Assembly: GCF_000253295.1 (NCBI RefSeq)
Contig: NC_015717.1
Span: forward strand, 4,650,001-4,714,000
Source: Hyphomicrobium sp. MC1
GTDB taxonomy: Bacteria > Pseudomonadota > Alphaproteobacteria > Rhizobiales > Hyphomicrobiaceae
Length of the DNA: 64,000 bases
Direction: 5' to 3'
A program made the translations under genes and the position numbers. The notes beneath the pieces were generated by a model. The model made no database searches. It saw only the letters and a program-made list of their open reading frames with translations, and was not told the origin of the DNA. Shown in pieces: positions 41,536 through 50,156 of this stretch; position 1 is the stretch's first letter, and every line of letters starts with the position of its first letter.

Positions 41536-42465
41536 TTAGCGTGTCGGGACGGGCTTCTCGCCGCGGTAATCGTAGAAGCCGCGCTTGGTCTTGCGGCCGA
41601 GCCAACCGGCTTCAACGTATTTCACGAGCAGCGGGCAGGGGCGGTATTTCGAATCCGACAGGCCTTCGTAAAGCACCTGCATGACGCTCAAGCAGGTGTC
41701 GAGGCCGATAAAGTCGGCGAGTTCGAGCGGGCCCATTGGATGGTGGGCGCCAAGCTTCATCGCCTTGTCGATGGCTTCAACGGTGCCGACGCCTTCATAC
41801 AGCGTGTAGACGGCCTCGTTGATCATCGGCAGCAGGATTCGGTTGACGATGAAGGCCGGAAAATCTTCCGACACGGCTGTGGTCTTGCCGAGGCTTTCGA
41901 CGAAGGTTTTGGCGGTCGCGAACGTTTCGTCTTCCGTGGCGATGCCGCGGATCAGTTCGACAAGCTCCATCACCGGCACCGGGTTCATAAAGTGCATGCC
42001 GATGAAGTCTTCGGGACGATCGGTGCCCGACGCCAAGCGCGTGATCGAAATCGACGAGGTGTTGGACGCCAGCATCGCCGTCGGCTTCAGGTGCGGACAG
42101 AGTGCTGCGAAAATTTTGTGTTTCAGACTTTCGTCTTCGGTGGCGGCCTCGATGACGAGATCGCAATCGCCGAAGGCTTCGAGCGTCGGCGCGAAGGAGA
42201 TGCGCTCTAACGCCTGGTCGCGCTTTTCCTCGGTGATGAGGCCCTTCGAGACCTGACGCGCCAGGTTCTTTGTGACGGCCTCAAAGCCCTTGTCGTAGGA
42301 CTCTTTCTTGAGGTCGTTGATCGCGACCGAATACCCCGAGAGGGCCACGACGTGGGCGATGCCGCTGCCCATCTGGCCGGCGCCGATGACGCCGACCTTG
42401 CTGATCGTCCGGGCAGGCTGGACGCTGACCTTGCCTTTTTCCATCAGCTTCTGAGCTTGCGACAT
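41536..42465 (-). CDS. 3-hydroxybutyryl-CoA / 3-hydroxyacyl-CoA dehydrogenase
   Basis: A 309-residue NAD-dependent enzyme. The NAD motif is VGVIGAGQMGSGIAHV, the catalytic histidine is in FIGMHFMNPVPVMELVE, and NRILLPMINEA follows. The C-terminal domain has HHPMGPLELADFIGLD. It oxidises (S)-3-hydroxyacyl-CoA. Directly follows etfB-etfA on the same strand, the usual alphaproteobacterial order, linking it to fatty-acid or hydroxybutyrate metabolism. Confidence 0.94.
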   Translation of the reverse strand: MSQAQKLMEKGKVSVQPARTISKVGVIGAGQMGSGIAHVVALSGYSVAINDLKKESYDKGFEAVTKNLARQVSKGLITEEKRDQALERISFAPTLEAFGDCDLVIEAATEDESLKHKIFAALCPHLKPTAMLASNTSSISITRLASGTDRPEDFIGMHFMNPVPVMELVELIRGIATEDETFATAKTFVESLGKTTAVSEDFPAFIVNRILLPMINEAVYTLYEGVGTVEAIDKAMKLGAHHPMGPLELADFIGLDTCLSVMQVLYEGLSDSKYRPCPLLVKYVEAGWLGRKTKRGFYDYRGEKPVPTR

Positions 42466-42510
42466 GAAGTCGGGTCCTCGCGGGTTTCGATGTTGTCTAG
42501 CGCGTTTATC

Positions 42511-43455
42511 TCAGGCCTTGGCTTTCTGCAGTTCGGCATCAAGCTCGGGCAGCGCCTGGAACAGGTCCGCGACAAGCCCGTAGTCGGCGACCTGGAAGAT
42601 CGGCGCATCGCCGTCCTTGTTGATTGCAACGATGACTTTGGAGTCTTTCATGCCGGCGAGATGCTGGATGGCGCCGGAGATGCCGACCGCGATGTAGAGG
42701 TCGGGAGCGACAACCTTGCCGGTCTGGCCGACCTGCCAATCGTTCGGCACGAAACCGGCATCGACGGCGGCACGCGACGCACCCATCGCGGCGCCAAGCT
42801 TATCGGCAATCGGCTCGATATACTTCGTGAAGTTCTCGCCGTTGCCCATGCCGCGGCCGCCGGAGATGATGATCTTGGCGGACGTCAACTCCGGGCGATC
42901 CGACTTCGACAACTCGGCCTTCTCGAAGGTCGAGATGCCGACTGCAGCCGGAGCCGAAATCGTTTCGGCGGTGGCTGAGCCACCATCTGGCGCGGCCGCG
43001 AACGCAGCGGTGCGGACGGTGATGACTTTCACCGGTTCAGCCGACTGCACGGTCTGGATGGCGTTGCCGGCATAGATCGGACGCTCGAACGTGTCGGGCG
43101 CGACGACCTTGGTGACGTCGGAGATCTGCATCACGTCGAGCTTGGCGGCGACGCGCGGCAGTACGTTTTTGCCGAACGCCGTCGCAGCAGCAACAATTGC
43201 GGAATAATCCTTCGCAATCGACAGGATGACCGCGGCCACCTCTTCCGCCAAGCCATTGGCGAGCTGAGGGGCGTCCGCGACGAGAACCTTCGAAACGCCT
43301 GCGAGCTTGGTTGCGGTCTCGGCGGCGCTACCAACGTCGGAGCCAGCAACCAGGATGTGGACGTCTCCGCCAAGGTCCTTCGCCGCGGAAAGCGCTTTGG
43401 CAGTGGCAGGTGCGAGCGTCTTGCCGGAAAGTTCGGCGAGGAGAAGTGTCGTCAT
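42511..43455 (-). CDS. etfA: Electron transfer flavoprotein alpha subunit
   Basis: A 314-residue FAD protein. The N-terminal half shows VHILVAGSDV. The FAD domain carries KIIISGGRGMG, GAAMGASRAAVD, QVGQTGKVVAPDLYIAVGISGAIQHLAGM and NKDGDAPIFQVADYGLV. It pairs with EtfB to move electrons from acyl-CoA and related dehydrogenases to ubiquinone. Begins 2 bases after etfB. Confidence 0.97.
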   Translation of the reverse strand: MTTLLLAELSGKTLAPATAKALSAAKDLGGDVHILVAGSDVGSAAETATKLAGVSKVLVADAPQLANGLAEEVAAVILSIAKDYSAIVAAATAFGKNVLPRVAAKLDVMQISDVTKVVAPDTFERPIYAGNAIQTVQSAEPVKVITVRTAAFAAAPDGGSATAETISAPAAVGISTFEKAELSKSDRPELTSAKIIISGGRGMGNGENFTKYIEPIADKLGAAMGASRAAVDAGFVPNDWQVGQTGKVVAPDLYIAVGISGAIQHLAGMKDSKVIVAINKDGDAPIFQVADYGLVADLFQALPELDAELQKAKA

Positions 43456-43457
43456 GA

Positions 43458-44213
43458 TTAGAGAACTCCCGCTTCGCTTTTCAGCTTCTCGACCAGCTCT
43501 GCAACGCTGCCGACCTTGACGCCTGCTTTGCGCGTCGCCGGTTCGGCAGTCTTCAAAACTTTGAGCCGCGGTGCGATGTCGACGCCGAAGTCTTCCGGCT
43601 TCTTGACATCGAGCGGCTTCTTCTTGGCCTTCATGATATTCGGCAGCGACGGATAACGCGGCTCGTTCAGCCGCAGATCGGTCGTGACGATCGCGGGCAG
43701 GTTGAGCTTGATCGTTTCCAAGCCGCCATCAACTTCGCGCGTGACAGTGATGGAGCCTGCTTCCGGCACGACTTTCGAGGCAAACGTGCCTTGCGGCCAG
43801 TCGAGCAAGCTGGCGAGCATCTGGCCCGTCTGGTTGCTGTCGTCGTCAATTGCCTGCTTGCCCAGGATGACGAGATCGGGCTTTTCGGCTTCAACCAGTG
43901 CTTTCAAGAGCTTGGCGACGGCGAGCGGTTCGACGACGGCGCCTTCAGGCGTTTCGATCAGGATGGCGCGGTCGGCGCCGATGGCAAGCGCGGTGCGCAG
44001 CGTTTCCTGCGATTTGGCCGATCCGATCGAGATGGCAACGACCTCTTTGGCGCCGCTTTTTTCCTTAAGGCGCACAGCCTCTTCGACGGCGATTTCATCG
44101 AACGGGTTCATCGACATCTTGACGTTCGCCAGGTCGATTCCAGAGCCGTCCGGCTTGACGCGAATTTTAACGTTGTAGTCAACGACGCGTTTGACCGGCA
44201 CTACGATCTTCAT
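43458..44213 (-). CDS. etfB: Electron transfer flavoprotein beta subunit
   Basis: A 251-residue protein of the standard length. MKIVVPVKRVVDYNVKI start, MNPFDEIAVEEAVRLKEK, the DLVILGKQAIDDDSNQTGQML nucleotide site and LRLNEPRYPSLPNIMKAKKKP are all present. First gene of etfB-etfA-hydroxyacyl-CoA dehydrogenase. Confidence 0.97.
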   Translation of the reverse strand: MKIVVPVKRVVDYNVKIRVKPDGSGIDLANVKMSMNPFDEIAVEEAVRLKEKSGAKEVVAISIGSAKSQETLRTALAIGADRAILIETPEGAVVEPLAVAKLLKALVEAEKPDLVILGKQAIDDDSNQTGQMLASLLDWPQGTFASKVVPEAGSITVTREVDGGLETIKLNLPAIVTTDLRLNEPRYPSLPNIMKAKKKPLDVKKPEDFGVDIAPRLKVLKTAEPATRKAGVKVGSVAELVEKLKSEAGVL

Positions 44214-44540
44214 GCCTTCCGCCAGATTCTCTGGCGCTCCCCTGTTTGTTGTTTCCCGCGTTTCGGACGAACGCGGGTTTCTTCACAGTGCATTTCCGCT
44301 CGCGGGTCGAGCGGGACGCGCCCGCGGGGTTCAAGTTCCAGCAAAAAAGCGCGATTTTCGCAACTGCGAAGAGCGAAAGCTAAGGTTGGGTTGGGTTCAA
44401 GTCAATCGTCGCTTGCGTCGCGGCGGAGGTTAACAAGGCCAGCCTTGGATAAGTCTTTCGCCTAATGGCGCGCGACGTCTATTAGAATATTGCGAAGCTT
44501 GGGGTTGTGCGGATTTGCCCATGCGTGCAGGGCTTTGGCG
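44214..44540. other. Leader region of etfB with two short hairpins
   Basis: About 330 bases with no gene. GCCAGA-TTC-TCTGGC (44221-44235) sits just before etfB, and CCCGCGTT-N7-AACGCGGG (44255-44277) further up. The second is followed by TTT on the plus strand only, so it is not a terminator for the minus-strand genes. Confidence 0.5.
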
Positions 44541-45122
44541 TCAGCGATTTTTCCCCGGAACCCACAGGATATCGCCCTTGCCGCGGTCGTTGACGTAGCG
44601 GCTTGCGACAAAGAGGAAGTCGGACAGACGGTTGATGTATTTCAGGGCCGGCGCGCTGACCGCTTCGTCGGGCACGGCGGCCAGTTCGACCATCATCCGC
44701 TCGGCGCGGCGCGAGACGGTGCGCGCTACGTGCAAGGCGGCGCCTGCTGGCGTGCCACCGGGAAGAATGAAGGAGCGCAGAGGTGTCAGCTCGGCATTCA
44801 TCTGATCGATCTCGGCTTCGAGGCGCGTCACCTGGGCATCGGCAACACGAAGCGGCTCGTATGCCAGCTTTTCACCCTTGTCAGGAACGCAGAGATCGGC
44901 GCCGAGATCGAACAGGTCGTTCTGGATGCGAAGGAGCATGGCGTCCACGTCAGGTTCGCTCCCGGCGAGGTGGGTACGAGCGACGCCGACGGCCGCGTTT
45001 GTTTCGTCCACGGTGCCGTAAGCCGCTATTCTCGGAGACGTTTTCGGGACGCGCTCGCCCGTTCCGAGTGCCGTCGTGCCGGCATCGCCGGTCTTGGTAT
45101 AGATGCGATTGAGTACGACCAT
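44541..45122 (-). CDS. Cob(I)alamin adenosyltransferase, PduO type
   Basis: A 193-residue enzyme. The N-terminal RIYTKTGDAGTTALGTGERVPK, DETNAAVGVAR, then FILPGGTPAGAALHVARTVSRRAER and INRLSDFLFVASRYVN are the hallmarks of the PduO/MMAB family. It adenosylates cob(I)alamin to coenzyme B12, needed by methylmalonyl- and ethylmalonyl-CoA mutases. HIG1-like gene upstream, etfBA downstream. Confidence 0.95.
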   Translation of the reverse strand: MVVLNRIYTKTGDAGTTALGTGERVPKTSPRIAAYGTVDETNAAVGVARTHLAGSEPDVDAMLLRIQNDLFDLGADLCVPDKGEKLAYEPLRVADAQVTRLEAEIDQMNAELTPLRSFILPGGTPAGAALHVARTVSRRAERMMVELAAVPDEAVSAPALKYINRLSDFLFVASRYVNDRGKGDILWVPGKNR

Positions 45123-45190
45123 CGTCTCAAATCCGGTTTATCTTGTTTCGCCATAAATCGGCGGTGACGCCCCGGAGGGCACTTCGGCCA

Positions 45191-45379
45191 TTAGTGGGTC
45201 ACAATGACGTAGGCAAGAATAATGAGAATCGCGACGAACTGGAGCCCGACGCGCCATCGCATCAGCTTCTGGCTCAGGTTGGGGCTGCTGCCGCGCATCA
45301 TGTTCCACAAGCCCAAGAGCAGGACGATCAGAACGGCAAAAACGGCAACCGTAGTGGCATGATAGAGAAAATATTGCAT
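45191..45379 (-). CDS. HIG1-like two-helix membrane protein
   Basis: A 62-residue protein with two helices (about 5-26 and 43-61) separated by the basic loop SPNLSQKLMRWRVGLQ, the pattern of the hypoxia-induced-protein (HIG1) conserved region. The mitochondrial relatives (Rcf1/HIGD1A) assist cytochrome oxidase; the bacterial role is less clear. Commonly next to the adenosyltransferase in alphaproteobacteria. Confidence 0.85.
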   Translation of the reverse strand: MQYFLYHATTVAVFAVLIVLLLGLWNMMRGSSPNLSQKLMRWRVGLQFVAILIILAYVIVTH

Positions 45380-45610
45380 TCAGCCTGTCCGCAGCGAAAT
45401 CGAACGATGTGCTTAAGCCTTCCGGAGGGGCAGGGCAATCTGCAAGTGGCCAAGGCGTCGAAGACTGTCCGTCCGCATAGCATTACGCATTTGAAATTTG
45501 CTCTCCGCTGCAAATCCCTTAATTTTTCAGCCGCATCATTCGCACAACCGGTTTCAAGGCGGGCGAGATCCGTCCTTCCCGGTCCTATGCGCCCATCAAC
45601 CTGAGGCCTC

Positions 45611-47200
45611 GTGTCAAAGAACCAACCTGCGTTGCGGACGTTTCGGCCTCGCATCGGCGACGTGAGCGGACGCGTGGGTTTTGCCGGCGTGCTGGCGCTG
45701 TCGTTCGCGCTGCTGCCGTCGCCGCTGTTCGCTGAGGATCCGCTGCCGACCGATGCCGAGACGGCCAAGCGCGTCCTGCAGGAAAAGAAGCACGAGCTCG
45801 ACGTTAACGCGGCCAAGGAGCTGACGATCCAATCGGACGTCGCGCAGCTCGATGCGGAACGCGAGCAGTTGAATGGCCGGCTTATCGATACGGCTGCTCT
45901 CATTCAGCGCAGCGAAGGCAAGATGACCGCGATCGAAGGCCGGTTGTCGGAACTCGAAGAGCAGGAGCGGATCGTTCGCGGTTCGCTGGCGCAGCGGCAT
46001 GTCGAGATCGCGGCGCTGCTCAGTGCACTTCAACGCATGGGGCGCAACCCGCCGCCGGTTCTCGTGACGCGACGCGAGGATGCGCTCAAGATGGTTCGCA
46101 GCGCGATGCTGTTGTCGTCGGCGTTTCCGGGGCTCAGAGATCAGGCGGTGGCGCTTGGAACGCAGCTCGCCGATCTGCAGCGCGTAATGGGCAACATTCG
46201 CACCGAAGGCGCGCGACTTCAGGCCGAGACGGACCGGCTCAATGAAGCTCGCACCCGGCTCGCGAGTTTGATGGAAGCCAAGAAGCTGACGTTGCAGGAC
46301 CGGAAATCGCAGCTTGCGTCGGTGCGCACCGCGACCTCGGACATTTCCAAGAGTGTCACAAGCCTTTCCGATCTCATCAACAAGCTCGACACGGCCGTTT
46401 CTGAAAAGACCGGACTCGGCACTTACGATGAAGAGCTGAAAGCGCGTCAGCGGACGCAAAGCCAGCAGGTGGCGTCGGCTGCTCCGGCATCGGGACCGCA
46501 GATCATCAAGCCACCACCGGCGGACGACGCTGCGGTCAAAACTGCCAAGGTCGCCGAGGCGACGCCGTCAGTGCAGCCTGCGCCTCCGCCTGCAACAGCA
46601 GCGAAAGCGGCAACGGCCGCCGCGGCGTCGAAGGTTGTGGCTCAAGGCACGCAGCCAGCGTCTGCCACCACTGCCCCCAATGGCCAGAAGGTTGCGATGG
46701 TTGAGCTTGAGCCGGGGGGAGCATCGCTCATTCCCGGTAGCCCGGGCCGCATCAAACCGGCCATCCCGTTTTCGGATGCACGCGGCAAACTGCCGTTACC
46801 GGCCCAGGGTCGGCGGGCCCTTGGATTCGGCGAGAAAACGCAATTTGGCGGACAATCCAAGGGGATTGTCATCGAGACGCGGTATTCCGCCCAAGTTACG
46901 TCGCCATGCGATGGCTGGGTTGTCTACGCCGGTGAATTTCGCAGCTATGGGCAACTCTTGATCATTAATGCAGGCGACGGCTATCATGTTCTGCTCGCGG
47001 GCCTATCGCAGATCGATGTTCAGCCGGGACAGTTCGTACTGACCGCAGAGCCCGTCGGTACAATGAGTGGTGGTCAAAAGAATTCGTCGTCCGCGACACC
47101 AGTAAGCGGACCCGTATTATACGTTGAACTTCGTAAAGATGGACGTCCTATCGATCCCGATCCCTGGTGGGCATCAGGTCAGCAGAAGGTACAAGGCTAA
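45611..47200 (+). CDS. EnvC-like murein hydrolase activator (degenerate M23 domain)
   Basis: A 529-residue secreted protein from a GTG start. Signal peptide to about residue 43, a long coiled coil (about 45-285) and an Ala/Pro/Lys-rich linker. The C-terminal lysostaphin-like M23 fold (about 395-525) shows SPCDGWVVYAGEF, YGQLLIINAGDGYHVLLAGL and VLYVELRKDGRPIDP. The usual zinc ligands are missing (GEKTQFGG and LYVE replace HxxxD and HxH), as in EnvC proteins that activate amidases. Its TAA overlaps the ctpA ATG. Confidence 0.9.
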   Translation: MSKNQPALRTFRPRIGDVSGRVGFAGVLALSFALLPSPLFAEDPLPTDAETAKRVLQEKKHELDVNAAKELTIQSDVAQLDAEREQLNGRLIDTAALIQRSEGKMTAIEGRLSELEEQERIVRGSLAQRHVEIAALLSALQRMGRNPPPVLVTRREDALKMVRSAMLLSSAFPGLRDQAVALGTQLADLQRVMGNIRTEGARLQAETDRLNEARTRLASLMEAKKLTLQDRKSQLASVRTATSDISKSVTSLSDLINKLDTAVSEKTGLGTYDEELKARQRTQSQQVASAAPASGPQIIKPPPADDAAVKTAKVAEATPSVQPAPPPATAAKAATAAAASKVVAQGTQPASATTAPNGQKVAMVELEPGGASLIPGSPGRIKPAIPFSDARGKLPLPAQGRRALGFGEKTQFGGQSKGIVIETRYSAQVTSPCDGWVVYAGEFRSYGQLLIINAGDGYHVLLAGLSQIDVQPGQFVLTAEPVGTMSGGQKNSSSATPVSGPVLYVELRKDGRPIDPDPWWASGQQKVQG

Positions 47201-48648
47201 TGCGCAAGACAGACTATGCATTCTGGACATTCCTGCTGATGACGGGTTTGGCCGGAGCGACAACGCTCCTGAATGTCACCCAGACGTACTCGGCGACGTC
47301 ATCGCAGAATTCCGAACTCTATAAGCAGCTCGATCTTTTCGGCGACGTTCTTGAGCGCGTTCGCTCCGACTACGTCGACAAGCCCGACGATACGCAGCTT
47401 ATCGAAGCCGCGATCAACGGCATGCTGTCGTCGCTCGATCCGCATTCGTCTTATATGAGCCCGAAGAATTTCCGGGATATGCAGGTCCAGACGCGCGGTG
47501 AGTTCGGCGGTCTCGGCATCGAAGTGACGATGGAGAACGGCGTTATCAAAGTCGTTTCGCCGATCGACGATACGCCTGCCTCCAAGGCTGGCCTGATGGC
47601 CAACGACCTCATCACGCATCTCGATAACGAAGCCATCTCGGGTCTGACGCTCGAGCAGGCGGTCGAGAAGATGCGCGGTCCGGTCAACACGCCCATTACG
47701 CTGACGATCGTCCGCAAGGGCAAGGATGAGCCGTTCGACGTCAAGGTTGTGCGCGACGTGATCCGCATCAACCCGGTCAAGTCGCATGTCGAAGGCGATG
47801 TCGGCTACATCAAGATCTCGACCTTCAACGAGCAGACGCATGCCAACCTCGTGAAGGCCGTCGAGAGCCTCGACAAGGAAATCGGGCCGAACATCAAGGG
47901 CTACATCATCGACCTGCGCAACAATCCGGGCGGTCTTCTCGATCAGGCGATCGCGGTTTCCGACGACTTTCTGGAGCAGGGCGCGATCGTGCTGACCAAG
48001 GGCCGCAACAACGAAGAGACGCAGCGTGCGAACGCACGTCCCGGCGATATCAGCGACGGCAAGAAGATCGTCGTGCTGATCAACGGCGGTTCGGCTTCGG
48101 CGTCTGAAATCGTTGCTGGTGCTTTGCAGGATCACAAGCGTGCGACGGTCATCGGCACCCGCTCGTTCGGCAAGGGTTCGGTGCAGACGATCATTCCGCT
48201 CGGCGCCAACGGTGCGATCCGTCTGACGACGGCGCGCTACTACACGCCGTCGAACCGGTCGATCCAGGCTAAGGGCATCGATCCGGATATCAACGTCGCC
48301 GAGGCTGTGCCGGATGACCTGAAGGACAAGATCGCTGCTGAAAAGCCGCGCGGTGAAGCGAGCCTTCGCGGCCATCTGAAGAACCCGAGCAATCCGGACC
48401 AGACGAAAGACGACGATCTGGCGGAACCGTCGGGCTCGCCGTCCTACGTCAACAAGGACGCGGCGAAGGATACGCAGTTGCAGTACGCAATCTCGTTCCT
48501 CGACGGCAAGGCGAAGGGACCGGAGACGTCCAGCGCGGCGCCGTCTCCTTCGGACACGCCGGCCGCCAAGCCGTCGACCGACGCTGACGACAAGAAGGCC
48601 CCGGCGGCACCGTCGTCCGACGACGACAAGAAGGTGACGCCGAACTAA
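47200..48648 (+). CDS. ctpA: Carboxy-terminal processing protease (S41)
   Basis: From the ATG at 47200 the protein is 482 residues. An N-terminal helix anchors it. A PDZ domain (about 95-175, GGLGIEVTMENG) is followed by an S41 protease core with catalytic S300 in NGGSASASEI and K325 in RSFGKGSVQ, the 25-residue spacing of the Ser-Lys dyad. The last ~100 residues are Asp/Lys/Pro/Ser-rich. It cleaves periplasmic proteins near their C-termini. Coupled to the EnvC-like gene by TAATG. Confidence 0.96.
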   Translation: MRKTDYAFWTFLLMTGLAGATTLLNVTQTYSATSSQNSELYKQLDLFGDVLERVRSDYVDKPDDTQLIEAAINGMLSSLDPHSSYMSPKNFRDMQVQTRGEFGGLGIEVTMENGVIKVVSPIDDTPASKAGLMANDLITHLDNEAISGLTLEQAVEKMRGPVNTPITLTIVRKGKDEPFDVKVVRDVIRINPVKSHVEGDVGYIKISTFNEQTHANLVKAVESLDKEIGPNIKGYIIDLRNNPGGLLDQAIAVSDDFLEQGAIVLTKGRNNEETQRANARPGDISDGKKIVVLINGGSASASEIVAGALQDHKRATVIGTRSFGKGSVQTIIPLGANGAIRLTTARYYTPSNRSIQAKGIDPDINVAEAVPDDLKDKIAAEKPRGEASLRGHLKNPSNPDQTKDDDLAEPSGSPSYVNKDAAKDTQLQYAISFLDGKAKGPETSSAAPSPSDTPAAKPSTDADDKKAPAAPSSDDDKKVTPN

Positions 48649-48676
48649 GGCTACGCCGTCTGAACTCAAGGCATTC

Positions 48677-48702
48677 AAAGGGCGCTGGAAACGGCGCCCT
48701 TT
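48677..48702 (+). terminator. Hairpin after ctpA
   Basis: AAAGGGCGC (48677-48685) pairs with GCGCCCTTT (48694-48702) around 8 bases. Only three Ts close the stem, so termination strength is uncertain. Confidence 0.65.
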
Positions 48703-48743
48703 GTGTTATGGAGCGGCCGGAACAAGGGACGAGGCAATCGCAC

Positions 48744-49277
48744 ATGAGTAAGTCAGGGAAACCGAACATCAAGCCCGAGGATCTGCCCTATCGGCCGTGT
48801 GTGGGGCAGATGGTCATCAACGCCGAAGGGCTCGTTTGGGTAGGCCGCCGCGCCGACATTCCGGGTGATGCGGAAGGGCGCGGGACCTGGTGGCAGATGC
48901 CGCAGGGCGGCATCGATGCTGGCGAAGAGCCCGCCAAAGCAGCGAGGCGCGAACTGTTTGAGGAAACGGCGATGGTTTCCGTCGAACAGATCGGGGAGCT
49001 ATCGCGCTGGGTCACTTACGACTTGCCGCCTGAATTGATCGGCGTCGCCTGGGGCGGTCGCTATCGCGGGCAGAAGCAGATATGGTTTGCCTATCGCTTC
49101 CTGGGAACGGACAGCGAAATCAACATCACGCCCGGCGAAGGGCTGGAACCTGAGTTCGTGGAATGGCGTTGGGCTAGCGCGCATGACCTTCTCGACCTTA
49201 TCGTTCCATTCAAGCGCGCGGTCTACCGCGAGGTTCTGAGGGAGTTCGCGCCGTTAGCGCGCCCGACGCGCGGCTAG
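48744..49277 (+). CDS. rppH: RppH-type Nudix hydrolase, copy 1
   Basis: From the ATG at 48744 the protein is 177 residues. YRPCVGQMVINAEGLVWVGRR starts the domain and the Nudix box runs GGIDAGEEPAKAARRELFEETAMV. The glycine after REXXEE is Ala here. The RppH-specific segments WQMPQGGI, GRYRGQKQIWFAYRF and VPFKRAVY are present. RppH removes pyrophosphate from 5' mRNA ends or hydrolyses dinucleoside polyphosphates. A second copy follows. Confidence 0.88.
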   Translation: MSKSGKPNIKPEDLPYRPCVGQMVINAEGLVWVGRRADIPGDAEGRGTWWQMPQGGIDAGEEPAKAARRELFEETAMVSVEQIGELSRWVTYDLPPELIGVAWGGRYRGQKQIWFAYRFLGTDSEINITPGEGLEPEFVEWRWASAHDLLDLIVPFKRAVYREVLREFAPLARPTRG

Positions 49278-49440
49278 CGTCGCCCTAACGCTGCATTTTT
49301 GCTTCAGATTCTGATTAAAAAAGCGACTTGTCCTCGCTTCCTGTTTATATGACAGTCTAATGTCATACGGCTGCTACGTTTTTCTGCAGAATCAGGATGC
49401 GCCATCAATCAACTCACAAATGCGAGGGTTGCAACCAGGA

Positions 49441-49989
49441 ATGACAGTGTTGCCGACACCAGCCAGCTTGTCTCCGAATGCTCTGCCTTTCCGGACCGGC
49501 GTCGGCATCATGCTCATCAATCGCGACGGTCTCGTTTGGGTTGGCCGGCGGCGTCCGAAGTGGGCCAGCGACGGCCAAGCGCATATCTGGCAGATGCCGC
49601 AGGGCGGAATCGAGAAGTTCGAAGCGCCGCGCATCGCCGCGTTGAGGGAGCTTCGCGAAGAAACCGGCGTGACGCATGTCGAGATGCTGGCCGAGCACCC
49701 GGAATGGCTGTCGTATGAACTGCCGCCTCACCTTCTCGGCGTGGCGCTGAAGGGCCGTTATCGCGGCCAGCGGCAGAAATGGTTTGCGATGCGCTTCCTC
49801 GGTGAGGACAGCGATATCGACATTGCGGCGAAGGCGGAAACCAAAGCCGAGTTCGATATGTGGCGCTGGGCGCCGATGGAAACCCTTCCCGAACTGATCG
49901 TGCCGTTCAAGCGCGGGATTTACGAGCGGGTTACGACCGACTTCGCCTATCTGGCGCGTCCGGCGACCGAGCCGTCTGCGGAAGACTAA
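49441..49989 (+). CDS. rppH: RppH-type Nudix hydrolase, copy 2
   Basis: From the ATG at 49441 the protein is 182 residues; the frame extends to ATGs at 49420 and 49360, but family length favours this one. The Nudix box GGIEKFEAPRIAALREL, then REETGV is canonical. LVWVGRRRPKW, WQMPQGGI, GRYRGQRQKWFAMRF and VPFKRGIYERV match copy 1 throughout, so the pair is a tandem duplication. This copy looks the more standard RNA pyrophosphohydrolase. Confidence 0.88.
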   Translation: MTVLPTPASLSPNALPFRTGVGIMLINRDGLVWVGRRRPKWASDGQAHIWQMPQGGIEKFEAPRIAALRELREETGVTHVEMLAEHPEWLSYELPPHLLGVALKGRYRGQRQKWFAMRFLGEDSDIDIAAKAETKAEFDMWRWAPMETLPELIVPFKRGIYERVTTDFAYLARPATEPSAED

Positions 49990-50009
49990 AGTTTTGCTGG
50001 CTTGTCGGT

Positions 50010-50156
50010 TCAGACGGTGAGGCCAGCTTGCGTCATCAGAAGGCGCATCAGGCCGGCGACCGCGCCGAGCGCCAGCACGCTCAACGTCCAAATCAGCACG
50101 AGCCAGCCGACGCGCCGCGCCCAGGATGGGGGCTTCGTTTCGGCGTTGCCCGGCAT
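50010..50156 (-). CDS. DUF2474 small subunit of the bd/CIO oxidase
   Basis: A 48-residue single-span protein (MPGNAETKPPSWARRVGWLV..., helix at about 16-38). Its ATG overlaps the cydB stop (TGATG). Small CydX-like proteins of the DUF2474 group sit at exactly this place and probably stabilise the oxidase. Too short to be found by length cut-offs. Confidence 0.82.
   Translation of the reverse strand: MPGNAETKPPSWARRVGWLVLIWTLSVLALGAVAGLMRLLMTQAGLTV

Noticed and set aside
47299..48678. A 459-codon minus-strand frame, and similar long frames at 61896-63011, 38114-39025, 33985-34863 and 54418-55431
   Set aside because: All mirror ctpA, lysC, argB, yidC and the MFS gene. They are Arg/Asp/His-rich with no domains, a known artefact of high-GC codon use.
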